The notes under the pieces are model-generated. The model ran no database searches. It saw only the letters and a list, made by a program, of their open reading frames with translations, and was not told the origin of the DNA. From positions 1,984,001 to 2,048,000 of the forward strand of contig CAWESU010000001.1 of the NCBI GenBank assembly GCA_963811805.1: a stretch of 64,000 bases of DNA, in the 5' to 3' direction. The stretch's first letter is position 1. Each line of letters begins with the position of its first letter. Of this stretch, positions 33,448 through 43,331 are shown one piece after another. The DNA is from DAHUXN01 sp963811805. Lineage in GTDB: Bacteria > Acidobacteriota > Terriglobia > Acidiferrales > UBA7541. The translations under genes and the position numbers were made by a program.

Positions 33448-36302
33448 CAGCGAGAGGCCTTTCGCTTCGCGGGCGAAGCGCCTCGTGGGGCAGATGACTC
33501 GAGTGGCGGGGATGTGATTTCGTGGATGGGCTGACGCTCGTTATTTTCGTCGGGATGAGTGCGAAGATAGGGGCCGGTCAAAGCGTTTTCCGCCTCGTTG
33601 GCCTTGAAACGCAAATAGCGCACTTCGTAATCGCGAGCGCGCTCCGGCTGGCCGAGCCCGGTGTAGCAAAGCATGAGGTTGTAGTTCGCCTCGACGTCCT
33701 CGGGGTCGATCTGGAGGACGGTCTGGAATTCGCGGACGGCATCGAGATAACGGCGCTCGAGAAATAATGTACGGCCAAGATCGTTGCGTGCGACGCGGTC
33801 ATTCGGATATTGCACGAGCGCGATTTTGAGCTGGGCGATGGCGGGAGGGTACTGGCCGAGGTCGCGGAGCAAAGTGGCGTAGAAAAAATGAGCGCTGGCG
33901 AGCGCGGGCGCCACTTTGAGGGCCCGATTGAGGACCTGTTCCGCGCCGGAGAGATTTCCTTCCTGCAAGCGCACACGGGCCATATTGACCCAGCCATCGC
34001 CGCGATTCGGCGCGGCCTGGACGACCTTCTCGAAGGCGGATTCGGCGCCTTGCAAATCACCCTGGAGGAGCAGGCCGATGCCGTAGTCATTCCAACGCTG
34101 CCAGTCGGCGGCTTCGACGTCGATGCGCGGCTTGGGCAACGGGGCATCCGCTGGCAAGACCTGCAGCACGGCCTGGTCGTGGGCCATGAGGACGATGGGA
34201 ACGTCGGGAATGCCGGGGCGCTCACCGGAATCGCCCTGGGTGCCTCCGGTGAAAGTCCATTTTGTGTCGTCGAAGGCGGGGGAGACAGCAGGATTGCGCT
34301 GGGCCGGATCGTGAATTCCGGCAAAAGAGAACTGCGTGAACCACCAGCTGAATTTGCGGTAATTCAGTTTTGCGGTGAGCGTGATGCGGTTGCCGGCATC
34401 GGGAGGAATGTAGAGACGGTAGTGAACGGTGTCGGCGGCACCCGGGGGAATGAGACGGACGTAGACGAGGGCGCGCTCGGCCCAGGCGTTGCGTTTGTTG
34501 ATCGGATTGCCGTGAGCGTCGATGAGAAGAGAGCGATAGAACTGCGCCGCGGGATCCACGGGACCGTCGGTGTTGCCGTTCGCGCCGGCTTCACCGCTCC
34601 AGAAAATGGTGCGACCGTTTTCGTCGGTGGCGCGAAGCTCGAGCCAGAGATCGAAGGCGTCGACGGTGCCTCCGGGGAAGAAATGGCCGATGTTGCGCGT
34701 GCGAACGACCACGTCGATACGCTCGGTGTCTCCGCGGCGAACCTGAACAGGAAAGCGGTGGAACGGAGCGGTGAGGCGCGAGGCTGGCGTTGCGAATCCC
34801 TGTTGGCCAACCGGCGCGCGGAAGGGCGCTTCCTCGCCGACACCGAAGGTGGTTTGGATTTGCGGCATGGCGCCGATAGCTTCTCCCGCAGACGCCGGAC
34901 TTGCTTGCGTCGAGTTCGCGGGCTCCGGCGAGAGACCGAAAATATCAACGCTAACTTGATTGTCCTGCAAAAATGTCTCGACGGCATCGAGCTGCGCGGG
35001 GTCCTCGTTTTCGTAGGGCAAAGCGGTGTTGGCGGCCGGAAAGCGGTGGGAATGGATGATGCCCGCATAATTGCCGAAGTCGCTGGAGCCCACTCCCGGC
35101 ATGTGGCAATCGGTGCAAGTTTGCGGATGCGGCGGATAGTAGAACGAGCGCGCGCCCTGACCGGAGACTCCGCTGGCCTGCCAGTTGTCGTATTCGTTGA
35201 AGCCACGAGTCCAGCGGTAATGGTTGACGGGAAAATCGAGATGTACTTTGTGGCAGGCGGAGCAGAACTGCGCGGTCTGCTCTTTCACAAAGGGCTTCAT
35301 GAAGACGCGGCGATGCGGCTCGGGATTCAGTTTCAGGAGAAAATCGACGAGACGATGCACGACGGGATTTTTGCTGGTGGCCAGATTGTTCAAGGGCGGA
35401 TATTGAAGCACATAATTGTTCTGGCCCATGGTGGACTGGACGGCAACGATGGAGTGGCACATCACGCAACCCAAGCCGGCCTGGCCTTCGGGAGTGTTTT
35501 CCACTTCGCGGACGGGGTGGTCGAACATTCCGGTCAAGAGCAAGGCGGGATCGTGGCAGCCGGCGCACCACTTGGAAGGACGGATGCCGACGGTATCCTG
35601 CATGTACTCGATGCTTTTTCGGTACCACTGATTGTTGAAGGAGGAGAAATGATGGGCGGAACTTTCCCACTGGCGGTAGATGTCAGCGTGGCATTGCTTG
35701 CACGTCTCGGATTCCAGGAAAAACTCCTTGGGGATTTGCGCGTTGTTCGCGACCTGGACGGAAGCGGGGAAAAACGGGCCCGCGGAGCCGCCACCTTCGT
35801 CATTCATGGTCGCCGGAGCGATTTGGGGATTCCCGATCTTGTAAGCTGCCTGCCAGCGCGTATTGCGCAGCCACCACTCGCCATAGGAAGCCGAGGCGAA
35901 CAGGGCAACGATGATGGTCCAACATGCGGCGGCAGAAATCGCGTTACCGAAGAAACGCGTGCGGCGCATCCAAGAGCCGAGCAGCAGAATGACGCCGAGA
36001 ATGCTGGCGATGATGTGTGTGTAAAGAAGTGGAAAATCGTTGCGGAGCGTCCCGGTGAAAATCAGGGCGACGCCGATGCCGCCGCCGAGGACGAGGAAGC
36101 TCCAGGCAGTGCGCTCGAGCGCCGGTGAATGGCGCCAGATTTTGCCGGAGAGGAAAAAGAGGAGCAGAAGGAAGAGGATTCCGGCTAGGAGATGCAAGGC
36201 GACCAAGGCGTAATAATGAATGGTGGGAGTGGGCCAGGCATATTCGTAAGCAGCGGTGAAAAGCAGGACGAATAGCAGGCCGAGAGAACGTTTTCTTGTC
36301 AT
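33447..36302 (-). CDS. Membrane multihaem c-type cytochrome fused to TPR repeats
   Basis: 951 residues. Four or five N-terminal membrane segments (to about 145) lead to a periplasmic cytochrome part with five CxxCH haem sites near residues 199 (CKQCH), 244 (CAGCH), 277 (CVMCH), 345 (CSACH) and 394 (CTDCH). A beta-rich domain of about 250 residues follows, then four or five TPRs (about 720-900). The haem part resembles cytochrome c554-like families used in periplasmic electron transfer. It is the first gene of a three-gene operon with two CRTAC1 proteins. A LacI-type palindrome overlaps its first codons at 36284-36295. Confidence 0.85.
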   Translation of the reverse strand: MTRKRSLGLLFVLLFTAAYEYAWPTPTIHYYALVALHLLAGILFLLLLFFLSGKIWRHSPALERTAWSFLVLGGGIGVALIFTGTLRNDFPLLYTHIIASILGVILLLGSWMRRTRFFGNAISAAACWTIIVALFASASYGEWWLRNTRWQAAYKIGNPQIAPATMNDEGGGSAGPFFPASVQVANNAQIPKEFFLESETCKQCHADIYRQWESSAHHFSSFNNQWYRKSIEYMQDTVGIRPSKWCAGCHDPALLLTGMFDHPVREVENTPEGQAGLGCVMCHSIVAVQSTMGQNNYVLQYPPLNNLATSKNPVVHRLVDFLLKLNPEPHRRVFMKPFVKEQTAQFCSACHKVHLDFPVNHYRWTRGFNEYDNWQASGVSGQGARSFYYPPHPQTCTDCHMPGVGSSDFGNYAGIIHSHRFPAANTALPYENEDPAQLDAVETFLQDNQVSVDIFGLSPEPANSTQASPASAGEAIGAMPQIQTTFGVGEEAPFRAPVGQQGFATPASRLTAPFHRFPVQVRRGDTERIDVVVRTRNIGHFFPGGTVDAFDLWLELRATDENGRTIFWSGEAGANGNTDGPVDPAAQFYRSLLIDAHGNPINKRNAWAERALVYVRLIPPGAADTVHYRLYIPPDAGNRITLTAKLNYRKFSWWFTQFSFAGIHDPAQRNPAVSPAFDDTKWTFTGGTQGDSGERPGIPDVPIVLMAHDQAVLQVLPADAPLPKPRIDVEAADWQRWNDYGIGLLLQGDLQGAESAFEKVVQAAPNRGDGWVNMARVRLQEGNLSGAEQVLNRALKVAPALASAHFFYATLLRDLGQYPPAIAQLKIALVQYPNDRVARNDLGRTLFLERRYLDAVREFQTVLQIDPEDVEANYNLMLCYTGLGQPERARDYEVRYLRFKANEAENALTGPYLRTHPDENNERQPIHEITSPPLESSAPRGASPAKRKASR
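36284..36295. promoter_or_regulatory. LacI-type operator candidate over the cytochrome start
   Basis: GAGAACGTTTTC differs by one base from the perfect palindrome GAAAACGTTTTC found at 58352. It covers codons 3-7 of the cytochrome gene, so it may be coding coincidence (it encodes RKRS). If bound, it would block early elongation. Confidence 0.3.
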
Positions 36303-36510
36303 CGCCTTCTTCGCGTTCCGAACAGCGGCGCCCTCTAATGTAAAGTCGCAGAGATCGGAACGGCAGAATGCGCACGAGGGTAGCGAAGCGGAATTGCCCT
36401 TGCAACAGGATTCCGCAAGAAATTATTTGCGCGGTTTGGACGCGCGACGGGCGGCGCGGCGGAATAGAGTGTTAGACTGTGCTGCATATGATTTGCACCG
36501 ATGGAGAATT

Positions 36511-37947
36511 ATGCAGCGCGCTGAGCTACGGAAAAAGAATTTGACCTCGCTCTCGGCCAGAGAGATGGCGGCGGCGATTGCCAGCCGCGAAATAAGGCCG
36601 ACCAGTTTGGTGGAAGCGCACACGGAACGGATCGCGCGGCTGAATCCGCGGCTCAATGCGTTCGTGCACATGGATTTCGACGAAGCGCGGCGGCAGGCGA
36701 GCGCGGCTGATGCGGCGGTGGATTCGGGCGCGACCCTCGGGCCGCTGCACGGGGTGCCGCTGACGATCAAAAGCTCGATCGACGTGGCCGGATGGCCGTG
36801 CAGCTGCGGTTCGCGGTTGCGTGCGGATTACGTGGCGGAAAGAGACGCGCCGCTGGTTTCGCGGCTTCGCCAGGCGGGAGCTATTCTGCTGGGAAACACC
36901 AACGCGCCGGAATGTTTGATGGCCTACGAGACGGACAACCGCGTGACGGGTCGCACGAACAATCCGTGGGACTTGACACGAACGCCGGGCGGCTCGAGCG
37001 GCGGAGAAGCGGCCGCGATTGCGGCGCGGTGCTCGGCGGGAGGTGTGGGCAGCGACGGAGGCGGATCGATTCGCGTGCCGGCGCATTATAGCGGTATCTG
37101 CGGCCTGAAGCCGACTCCGGGACGGGTTCCCGCGACGGGACATTTTCCAGGCTCGGCGGGACCGTTTGCGTCGTTGGGGGTGGTGGGGCCGATGGCGCGC
37201 ACGATTGCGGACGTGAAGTTGCTTTTCGAAGTGATGGCAGGGCCGGACGATGGCGACCCGTTGGCCGCGCCAGTGCCGATACGCGCACCGCTCGGGAAAG
37301 AAGTTCGTCAAATGCCCATCGGATTTTTCGAGGAGGATGGGCGAGTTCCGGTGACGGCGGAAACGCGCGTGGCGGTGAGAGCGGCGGCAGACGCTCTGCG
37401 GACGGCCGGGCATATCGTCGAGCCGTTCCTGCCGGAGGAATTGGAAACGGTGAGACGGATTTGGTGGAATCTTTTTGGGCGTGCCGGGCAGATCGCACTG
37501 GGGCCTGTGTATGCGGGGAAGGAAGGGGAGCTGAGTCCGATCTTGAGGGAGTTCATCGCCGTCGTGCGCGCCGGGCACCCACTGACGATCGAAGAATTCA
37601 TGAGTACGCTTCTCGAGCGTGACGCGGTGCGCCCGCGATTTCTGAAGCAGATGGAGCGGTACCCGATTTTGCTTTGCCCGGCGTGCGCGGTGCCGGCTTT
37701 CGTTCACGGCGAAAGGAAATGGGAGATCGAAGGACGCACGGTCGAGTACCTCGACGCGATGAGTTACTGCCAGTGGTTCAACGCGCTGGGGAATCCCGCG
37801 GTGGTCGTGCCGGTGGGACGTTCGCCGGAAGGCTTGCCGATCGCGGTGCAGGTAGTGGGGCGTCCCTACGAAGAAGAGATGGTGCTGGCGGTGGCGCAAG
37901 AAATTGAATCGAGCTGCGGGGATTTGGGCGAGCCGCCGCTCGAGTGA
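36511..37947 (+). CDS. Amidase-signature enzyme
   Basis: 478 residues. The catalytic residues are in place: Lys87 (LTIKSS), Ser162/163 (GGSSGGEAAA) and Ser186 (SDGGGSIRVP), followed by GLKPTPGRVP. The ATG at 36511 has GGAG five bases upstream; the open frame runs back to 36256 but would overlap the divergent cytochrome gene. Substrate is unknown; the late motif VVVPVGRSPEGLPIAVQVVG is common to acylamidases. It is a second amidase unlike the GatA-like one at 20769, with no sign of a shared operon. Confidence 0.87.
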   Translation: MQRAELRKKNLTSLSAREMAAAIASREIRPTSLVEAHTERIARLNPRLNAFVHMDFDEARRQASAADAAVDSGATLGPLHGVPLTIKSSIDVAGWPCSCGSRLRADYVAERDAPLVSRLRQAGAILLGNTNAPECLMAYETDNRVTGRTNNPWDLTRTPGGSSGGEAAAIAARCSAGGVGSDGGGSIRVPAHYSGICGLKPTPGRVPATGHFPGSAGPFASLGVVGPMARTIADVKLLFEVMAGPDDGDPLAAPVPIRAPLGKEVRQMPIGFFEEDGRVPVTAETRVAVRAAADALRTAGHIVEPFLPEELETVRRIWWNLFGRAGQIALGPVYAGKEGELSPILREFIAVVRAGHPLTIEEFMSTLLERDAVRPRFLKQMERYPILLCPACAVPAFVHGERKWEIEGRTVEYLDAMSYCQWFNALGNPAVVVPVGRSPEGLPIAVQVVGRPYEEEMVLAVAQEIESSCGDLGEPPLE

Positions 37948-37978
37948 CGAGAACGACGGAGCCGCTTGAATTCATGCT

Positions 37979-40348
37979 TCAGGAAAAGTGAGCGACGACG
38001 TCGAAATGCTTTTCGGCGCCAGTCGGAAAAATGGCAACATCGTTGTGCAAGCCGCCGAGCTTGGCTGGTCGGCCATTGACGGTGACGCTCTGCAAGGCGC
38101 TCTCTTTCGGCATTCGGAATTTTACCTGCAGCTCGTTTGGAGCGCCGGCTCTCGCGAGCAAGACGTTCGCCGTGATACTTTTCGCCGCGGTGTCCGCCAC
38201 CATTCTGAAATTCACTCTACCCCAGCGAGTCGGCGCCTGAGAAATGCTGATCTCCTTGCCCGAGGCCAGCCAATCCCGCGGCGTGCCCTTGGCGAGATAG
38301 AGGCGGTCGTCATCAGAATCTTCAAGAACGAGCATCCAGCGGACGAGCAGAGGAATGGTTTGCTGCGCCGGGATGCAGAAAGTCGCCGTGCCGCCTTCGA
38401 TCCCTGCGACTTCACCGGCGGTCCAACTGCCGCGCGTATGGTCATGGAAACGATGCGAGTAAAGGAAGAGCAGATATTCTTCGATTCTGTCGAGACGCAG
38501 CAGAGCCAGAGCATAGCCGTAGGAAATGAAACCGAGAATGTCGCGCCCGGTTGGATGAGGCCGCTCGACATTGGCGACGATGCCGAGAGTGGTGGCACCG
38601 TAGGCACGCATGCAATCGATCACGAGATTGGCGAGTTCCGGCGGCAGCATGTCCGCGTGCAATAACTCGGTGTACGGCCGATGCGGCCACCCCTGAGGGC
38701 TGGGACGCTCCTTTTCCATGGATTCCCAAAATGTGAGCGTGGTTCCGGGATACGTTCCGATGTAGGGCGGAGTCATGTCGCGGCGGACGTTCTTGGTGAT
38801 GCTGGAGGAGACGGCATCCTGAAGAATTTTGCTGTGACGCAGCCAATCGCTGGTGGCTTTCTCGGTTTCCGGGGCGGGCCTGATGGCGCGCCATGCGCGG
38901 CTGATGTCTTTCAAGCCACGCGCCGCGAAAGCGCTGTTCGCGAAATAGGGAAGCCACCAGGTTTCCGGTTTTGGCGCCAAGCAAGAATCGGATTCGCTCC
39001 AGCCGTGAATCAAGCCGTAGCCGGGATCATCGGCGGGCACTTGCAGGCTCTCGTCGTGCATTTCACAAAGGAGCTTGGCGGTGGCGGCGATTTTTTCCTG
39101 ATGCTTTAGGAGCAGGGCGCTGTCGCGTGTGTAATTGAAATACCGCGCGAAGAGCATCAATTCCATGCCGAACTGCGCGGTTTCCGGGCCGCGCATGTTG
39201 ATCATGCCTTTTGCGTCGGTGAAATCGGTGAGGTAGTTGTCGATGACCGCGCGGGCCATTTCGAAGCGGCCCCACTCAAGATTGGCGGCGACGGACATGG
39301 TGAAGATGTCCTGGAAGCCATCGTATTCCGAGCCGTAATAGTCGCGGTCGACAGCTCCGTATTTGGGGTAAACGCCGCCGGGGCGGACCATCAATTCTTT
39401 TGCGAAGGCGTAACGCGACATATCGACCCAAGAGTTTTGCGGGAGTGAGGCTGGGGCGACGTCGTGCAGTTGCCGCTGCCAGTAGCCGGCGAACTGCAGC
39501 AGCGCGCGATAAAAGTCTTTGGGCTGAGGATCGGTGCGAGCGGGAGGAAAGGCCGGATAGCTGTGGCCGTAGACTACTTTGGTCATTTTCCCGTTTTCGA
39601 TGTGGGCAGTGCGATGCCAAGTTTGCACGATGAATTTGTCGTGAGCTTCGACGTCACCAAAGATGATCAATTCGTCGTACGCGTCGTCGGAGGCGGGCAT
39701 TACTTTTCGCACGGCGGGCATCCAGGCGCCGAGCAAACCCTCGAAACGCTTTTCGGCGGCGGCCGGTGAGTTGAGTTCGGGGAAACATTGGCCGGGATGA
39801 TAGGTCCTTGTGCTGCCGCTGGGATAAACAGGCATGGTGTCGAAACATTCTTTCGTTCCGACGAAGGTGTTCCAGGGCAAGCGGAAAAAAACGGGGCGGC
39901 CACCTGTTGCCGAGCCCATCGGCGGCGCGGCGGATTTCACGAGTTCAGGATCGGGATCGCCATTTTGCAAAAGTTTCTCAGCCAACAAATCGGGGCCGGA
40001 CATGCCGATGTCTTTCAAGCTGAGTCCGAGATAGGGGGGATTGGCCCCGGCGAAAGTGGCTTCGGCGTTTTTGGGTAGGACTTTGCTGGCTGCGTTGGAT
40101 GCGATGAAGGTGATGGCGCCGTCTCGCGTGCGAAGATCCTCAAAAACTTTCCAGGTGATGGAATCGAGCTTGAAATCGCAGACTTGCGTGTGGCCTGCGA
40201 CGTCGGGCGCGGCGAGATTGGTCGGCGTTAAATCGTCGGCCGCACGGAAGGCACTTTCTGTTTTTTCCGCGGCTGCGGCGGACCCCGGGAAGTATCGGAC
40301 GGCGGCGGTAGTGACGGCTAGATTCTTCAGGAAATTGCGACGGTCCAT
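37979..40348 (-). CDS. Tat-exported protein of unknown function, probable alpha/alpha-barrel glycosidase
   Basis: 789 residues. The N-terminus DRRNFLKNLAVTTAA is a twin-arginine signal. After a beta-rich domain of about 250 residues comes a long helical region with repeated aromatic helices (WGRFEMARAVIDNYLTDF, LLLKHQEKIAATAKLLCEM, AFAARGLKDISRAWRAI) that resembles a six-hairpin glycosidase barrel, then a small beta domain. I do not recognise the family, and the enzymatic role is inferred from fold pattern and from glycosidases across the divergent promoter. A LacI-type operator sits 100 bases upstream of its start. Confidence 0.72.
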   Translation of the reverse strand: MDRRNFLKNLAVTTAAVRYFPGSAAAAEKTESAFRAADDLTPTNLAAPDVAGHTQVCDFKLDSITWKVFEDLRTRDGAITFIASNAASKVLPKNAEATFAGANPPYLGLSLKDIGMSGPDLLAEKLLQNGDPDPELVKSAAPPMGSATGGRPVFFRLPWNTFVGTKECFDTMPVYPSGSTRTYHPGQCFPELNSPAAAEKRFEGLLGAWMPAVRKVMPASDDAYDELIIFGDVEAHDKFIVQTWHRTAHIENGKMTKVVYGHSYPAFPPARTDPQPKDFYRALLQFAGYWQRQLHDVAPASLPQNSWVDMSRYAFAKELMVRPGGVYPKYGAVDRDYYGSEYDGFQDIFTMSVAANLEWGRFEMARAVIDNYLTDFTDAKGMINMRGPETAQFGMELMLFARYFNYTRDSALLLKHQEKIAATAKLLCEMHDESLQVPADDPGYGLIHGWSESDSCLAPKPETWWLPYFANSAFAARGLKDISRAWRAIRPAPETEKATSDWLRHSKILQDAVSSSITKNVRRDMTPPYIGTYPGTTLTFWESMEKERPSPQGWPHRPYTELLHADMLPPELANLVIDCMRAYGATTLGIVANVERPHPTGRDILGFISYGYALALLRLDRIEEYLLFLYSHRFHDHTRGSWTAGEVAGIEGGTATFCIPAQQTIPLLVRWMLVLEDSDDDRLYLAKGTPRDWLASGKEISISQAPTRWGRVNFRMVADTAAKSITANVLLARAGAPNELQVKFRMPKESALQSVTVNGRPAKLGGLHNDVAIFPTGAEKHFDVVAHFS

Positions 40349-40447
40349 GGCGGATTCCCCGGCGGAGTCCTCGGCGGTTGGGTTGAGGCGCCGATTGGAT
40401 TTTTTTGCTTCTCGCGGGGGAGTTGTATCACAATCCTGTGCGCGCTG

Positions 40448-40459
40448 GTAAACGTTTTC
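40448..40459. promoter_or_regulatory. LacI-type operator between the 789-residue gene and the DUF5695-like gene
   Basis: GTAAACGTTTTC, one mismatch from the perfect palindrome at 51659. It lies 100 bases upstream of the leftward start (40348) and 34 bases upstream of the rightward start (40493), so one site could control both. Confidence 0.6.
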
Positions 40460-40492
40460 CCGATTTTAGGATGGAAGAGAGCAGGCAGGGTG

Positions 40493-43303
40493 ATGAGGTA
40501 TGCGGGAGTGAGAGGTTTTAGGAATCGATACCTGCGCGGAATTTTGATCTGCTGGCTTGCGGCGGGGCTAGGGTTGGAGCTGCATCATGAAGTGGCTGCC
40601 CAAGGACGCAGGATACAGCAGCCCGCCACGCCGGGTGCGATGCTGGCCGATGGAATCGCGAATTTCGCCACGCCCGATTTTGACCTTAGCTTGGTGCGTT
40701 CATCGCAAACGGTAGCGGCGCTGGAACCCAAGGGCGCGGGCGGCTTCGACTTCGCGCCGGGGGACTTGCTCGTCGAGCGGTCGAGGAATGGGTACTACCA
40801 TTTGGGGGACATCGATTTTCGTTTGCGCGAGGGAATGTCGGGGGTTTGGAAGAGCTACTCAACGGCTTTTTCGCGCACTCCCGTGACGGCGCTGCCGGCT
40901 TCTCGTGGCATTTTGGCGGAGGCGAATCTTGCTCCCACGTTTCCGGCCGATTTTCCGCTGCAGGTTGCGCGCACCTGGGCCCTGGAAGACGGCAAGCTCG
41001 TGCTGCGATTTACATTGAAGAACAAGACCACGCAGGCGGTGCAAATCGGCGCGCTGGGCATTCCGATGATTTTCAATAACGTGCTGACGGGCCGTTCTCT
41101 GGAAGAAGCGCACACGAAGTGCTCTTTTTACGACCCTTACATCGGAGAAGACGCGGGCTATCTGCAAGTGACGCGGCTGAACGGGCACGGACCTGCACTG
41201 TTGGTAGTGCCCGACAGCAAGACCCCGTTTGAAGCGTACAAGCCGATCCTGGACGAGCGCAACGCGGACGGGACGGTGAAGATTTTCAACGATCCGACGC
41301 CGCGCGGGGTGACCTTCGAGGGATTTTATGACTGGATGGTTCACAGCGAAGCATTCGCGGAAGATGAATGGAAAAATGCGCAGCCGTGGAATCCGCCGAG
41401 CCTGCTGAACCTGGCGCCAGGCGAGTCCAAGACCTATGGAGTGAAGTTCTTGCTGTCGGACTCCATTCCGGACATCGAAAAAACACTGGCGGCCAACGAC
41501 AGGCCCGTAGCTGTTGGAATTCCGGGTTATGTACTGCCGCAGGATATCGATGCGCGCCTGTTCCTGAAATATCGGAGGGCCATTCGCTCAATGTCCGTCG
41601 AGCCTGTAGGGGCGATTGCGATTCAGAAAGATTCACACATGCCAGGCGGGTGGCAGGGCTTCAGGCTGAAGGGGCGCACATGGGGACGTTCGCGGCTGAC
41701 GATTCGATATGAGAATGGTCTGGAGCAGACAATCAGCTATTTTGTGATCAAACCAGAATCGCAGGTGGTGGCGGACCTGGGGCATTTCTTGATGACCAAG
41801 CAATGGTTCGTTGATCCGAATGATCCATTCCATCGCAGCCCGTCGGTGATGACCTATGACAGACAGGCAAATGCCATCGTGACACAGGATAGCCGCGTGT
41901 GGATTGCGGGATTGAGCGACGAAGGCGGAGCCGGTTCGTGGCTGGCGGCGATCATGAAAGAATTTGGGCAGCCGGACAAGGAAGAACTCGACAAATACGA
42001 GCAATTTATTGATGGCGTTTTGTGGGGCGGCATTCAGTACAAGAAAGACGAATACCGCAATGGCGTAAGGAAAAGCCTCTTCTACTATCAGCCCGGAGAC
42101 GTGCTGGGGAGCTATTACCGAGACGATTTGGATTGGGGCAGCTGGACCAGTTGGGACAAAGAAGAATCGGAAGCGGTCGACCGATCATTCAATTATCCGC
42201 ACGTCGCGGCGGCGTATTGGGTGCTCTACAGGCTAGCGCGTTATCACCAAGGACTGGTCACAAACCATTCATGGCAGTGGTATCTGATGCACGCATACCG
42301 GACGTCCATCGCGATGACGGAGTTTGCTCCGTGGTATTCACGGTTTGGGCAGATGGAAGGTGACGTCTTCGTGAAGATTTTGCAGGACCTCAGACGCGAA
42401 GGAATGAACGGACAGGCGGATTATCTGGAACAGGTGATGCGCCAGCGCGCCGACCGGTGGAAGCAGGAAGCGTATCCCTTCGGCAGCGAAATGCCATGGG
42501 ACTCGACAGGGCAGGAAGAGGTTTACGCGTGGATGAAATACTTTGGTTATGAAGACGAGGCCAAGGTGACGCTGGATGCGATCCTCGGCTACGATCCGAC
42601 GATACCCAACTGGGGATACAACGGCAGCGCGCGGCGATATTGGGATTTCATTTACGCGGGAAAGATTCAGCGGCTGGAGCGGCAACTTCACCATTACGGT
42701 TCGGGCATCAACGCGATTCCGCTCTTGGCCGCGTATCGCGAGCATCCGGACGACTTTTATCTTCTGCGCGTCGGATACGGCGGAACGATGGGCGCGCTGA
42801 CGGACATCGATCAGGAAGGATTCGCATCGGTGGCGTTCCATGCGTTTCCGGACATGCTGAAGTTCGATCCGTATTCGGGCGACTACGGGCCGAACTTTTT
42901 CGGGCACGCCTTCGACACGGCGACATATGTTGTGGATCATCCGCAATTTGGCTGGCTGGCCTTCGGCGGCAACATCAAGGCGCACGGAGACAAAATCACG
43001 ATAACACCGCTCGATTCGTTTCGCAGGCGGGTGTACATCGCCCCCGTTGGGTTGTGGCTGACGCTGGATGCAGGGAAATTCGAGAGCATAGAGTTTAATT
43101 CGAAGACCGGAGCGGTACGAATTGGATTTGCCGCGGCGACAAATTTTACACCGACGGCGTTTCTGCACGTCGCGCAGCCGGCGAAGATTCAGGGCGTAGG
43201 AGCCTACGGGCCAAGCGAGTCATTTCAGGTGGCGCGCGACGCTTACGTTATTCCGTTGGGCAAGGACACCACGTGGATCGAAGTGACAGCAAAGCGCCCG
43301 TGA
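40493..43303 (+). CDS. Exported DUF5695-like protein, probable glycoside-active enzyme
   Basis: About 936 residues. A signal segment (LICWLAAGLGLELHHEVAAQ) is followed by an N-terminal beta-sandwich (to about 290, with GYYHLGDIDFRLRE), a linker domain, and a helical C-terminal half containing repeated Trp/Tyr motifs (NYPHVAAAYWVLYRLARYH, NWGYNGSARRYWDF). The pattern agrees with the DUF5695 family, which I recall as probable polysaccharide-degrading enzymes; no catalytic residues can be named. ATG 40493 is preferred to the GTG at 40490. It is first in an apparent operon with the GH31 gene (28-base gap) and a TPR gene (16-base gap). Confidence 0.75.
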   Translation: MRYAGVRGFRNRYLRGILICWLAAGLGLELHHEVAAQGRRIQQPATPGAMLADGIANFATPDFDLSLVRSSQTVAALEPKGAGGFDFAPGDLLVERSRNGYYHLGDIDFRLREGMSGVWKSYSTAFSRTPVTALPASRGILAEANLAPTFPADFPLQVARTWALEDGKLVLRFTLKNKTTQAVQIGALGIPMIFNNVLTGRSLEEAHTKCSFYDPYIGEDAGYLQVTRLNGHGPALLVVPDSKTPFEAYKPILDERNADGTVKIFNDPTPRGVTFEGFYDWMVHSEAFAEDEWKNAQPWNPPSLLNLAPGESKTYGVKFLLSDSIPDIEKTLAANDRPVAVGIPGYVLPQDIDARLFLKYRRAIRSMSVEPVGAIAIQKDSHMPGGWQGFRLKGRTWGRSRLTIRYENGLEQTISYFVIKPESQVVADLGHFLMTKQWFVDPNDPFHRSPSVMTYDRQANAIVTQDSRVWIAGLSDEGGAGSWLAAIMKEFGQPDKEELDKYEQFIDGVLWGGIQYKKDEYRNGVRKSLFYYQPGDVLGSYYRDDLDWGSWTSWDKEESEAVDRSFNYPHVAAAYWVLYRLARYHQGLVTNHSWQWYLMHAYRTSIAMTEFAPWYSRFGQMEGDVFVKILQDLRREGMNGQADYLEQVMRQRADRWKQEAYPFGSEMPWDSTGQEEVYAWMKYFGYEDEAKVTLDAILGYDPTIPNWGYNGSARRYWDFIYAGKIQRLERQLHHYGSGINAIPLLAAYREHPDDFYLLRVGYGGTMGALTDIDQEGFASVAFHAFPDMLKFDPYSGDYGPNFFGHAFDTATYVVDHPQFGWLAFGGNIKAHGDKITITPLDSFRRRVYIAPVGLWLTLDAGKFESIEFNSKTGAVRIGFAAATNFTPTAFLHVAQPAKIQGVGAYGPSESFQVARDAYVIPLGKDTTWIEVTAKRP

Positions 43304-43331
43304 CGAACCGGGAGCCGGAGACATCCGCGGA

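Noticed and set aside
33810..36128. 772-codon plus-strand open frame antisense to the multihaem cytochrome gene
   Set aside because: The minus strand carries five CxxCH motifs and TPRs; the plus-strand frame has no recognisable family or start signal.
36526..37899. 457-codon minus-strand open frame over the amidase gene
   Set aside because: Arg/His-rich shadow; the plus strand carries the complete amidase signature.
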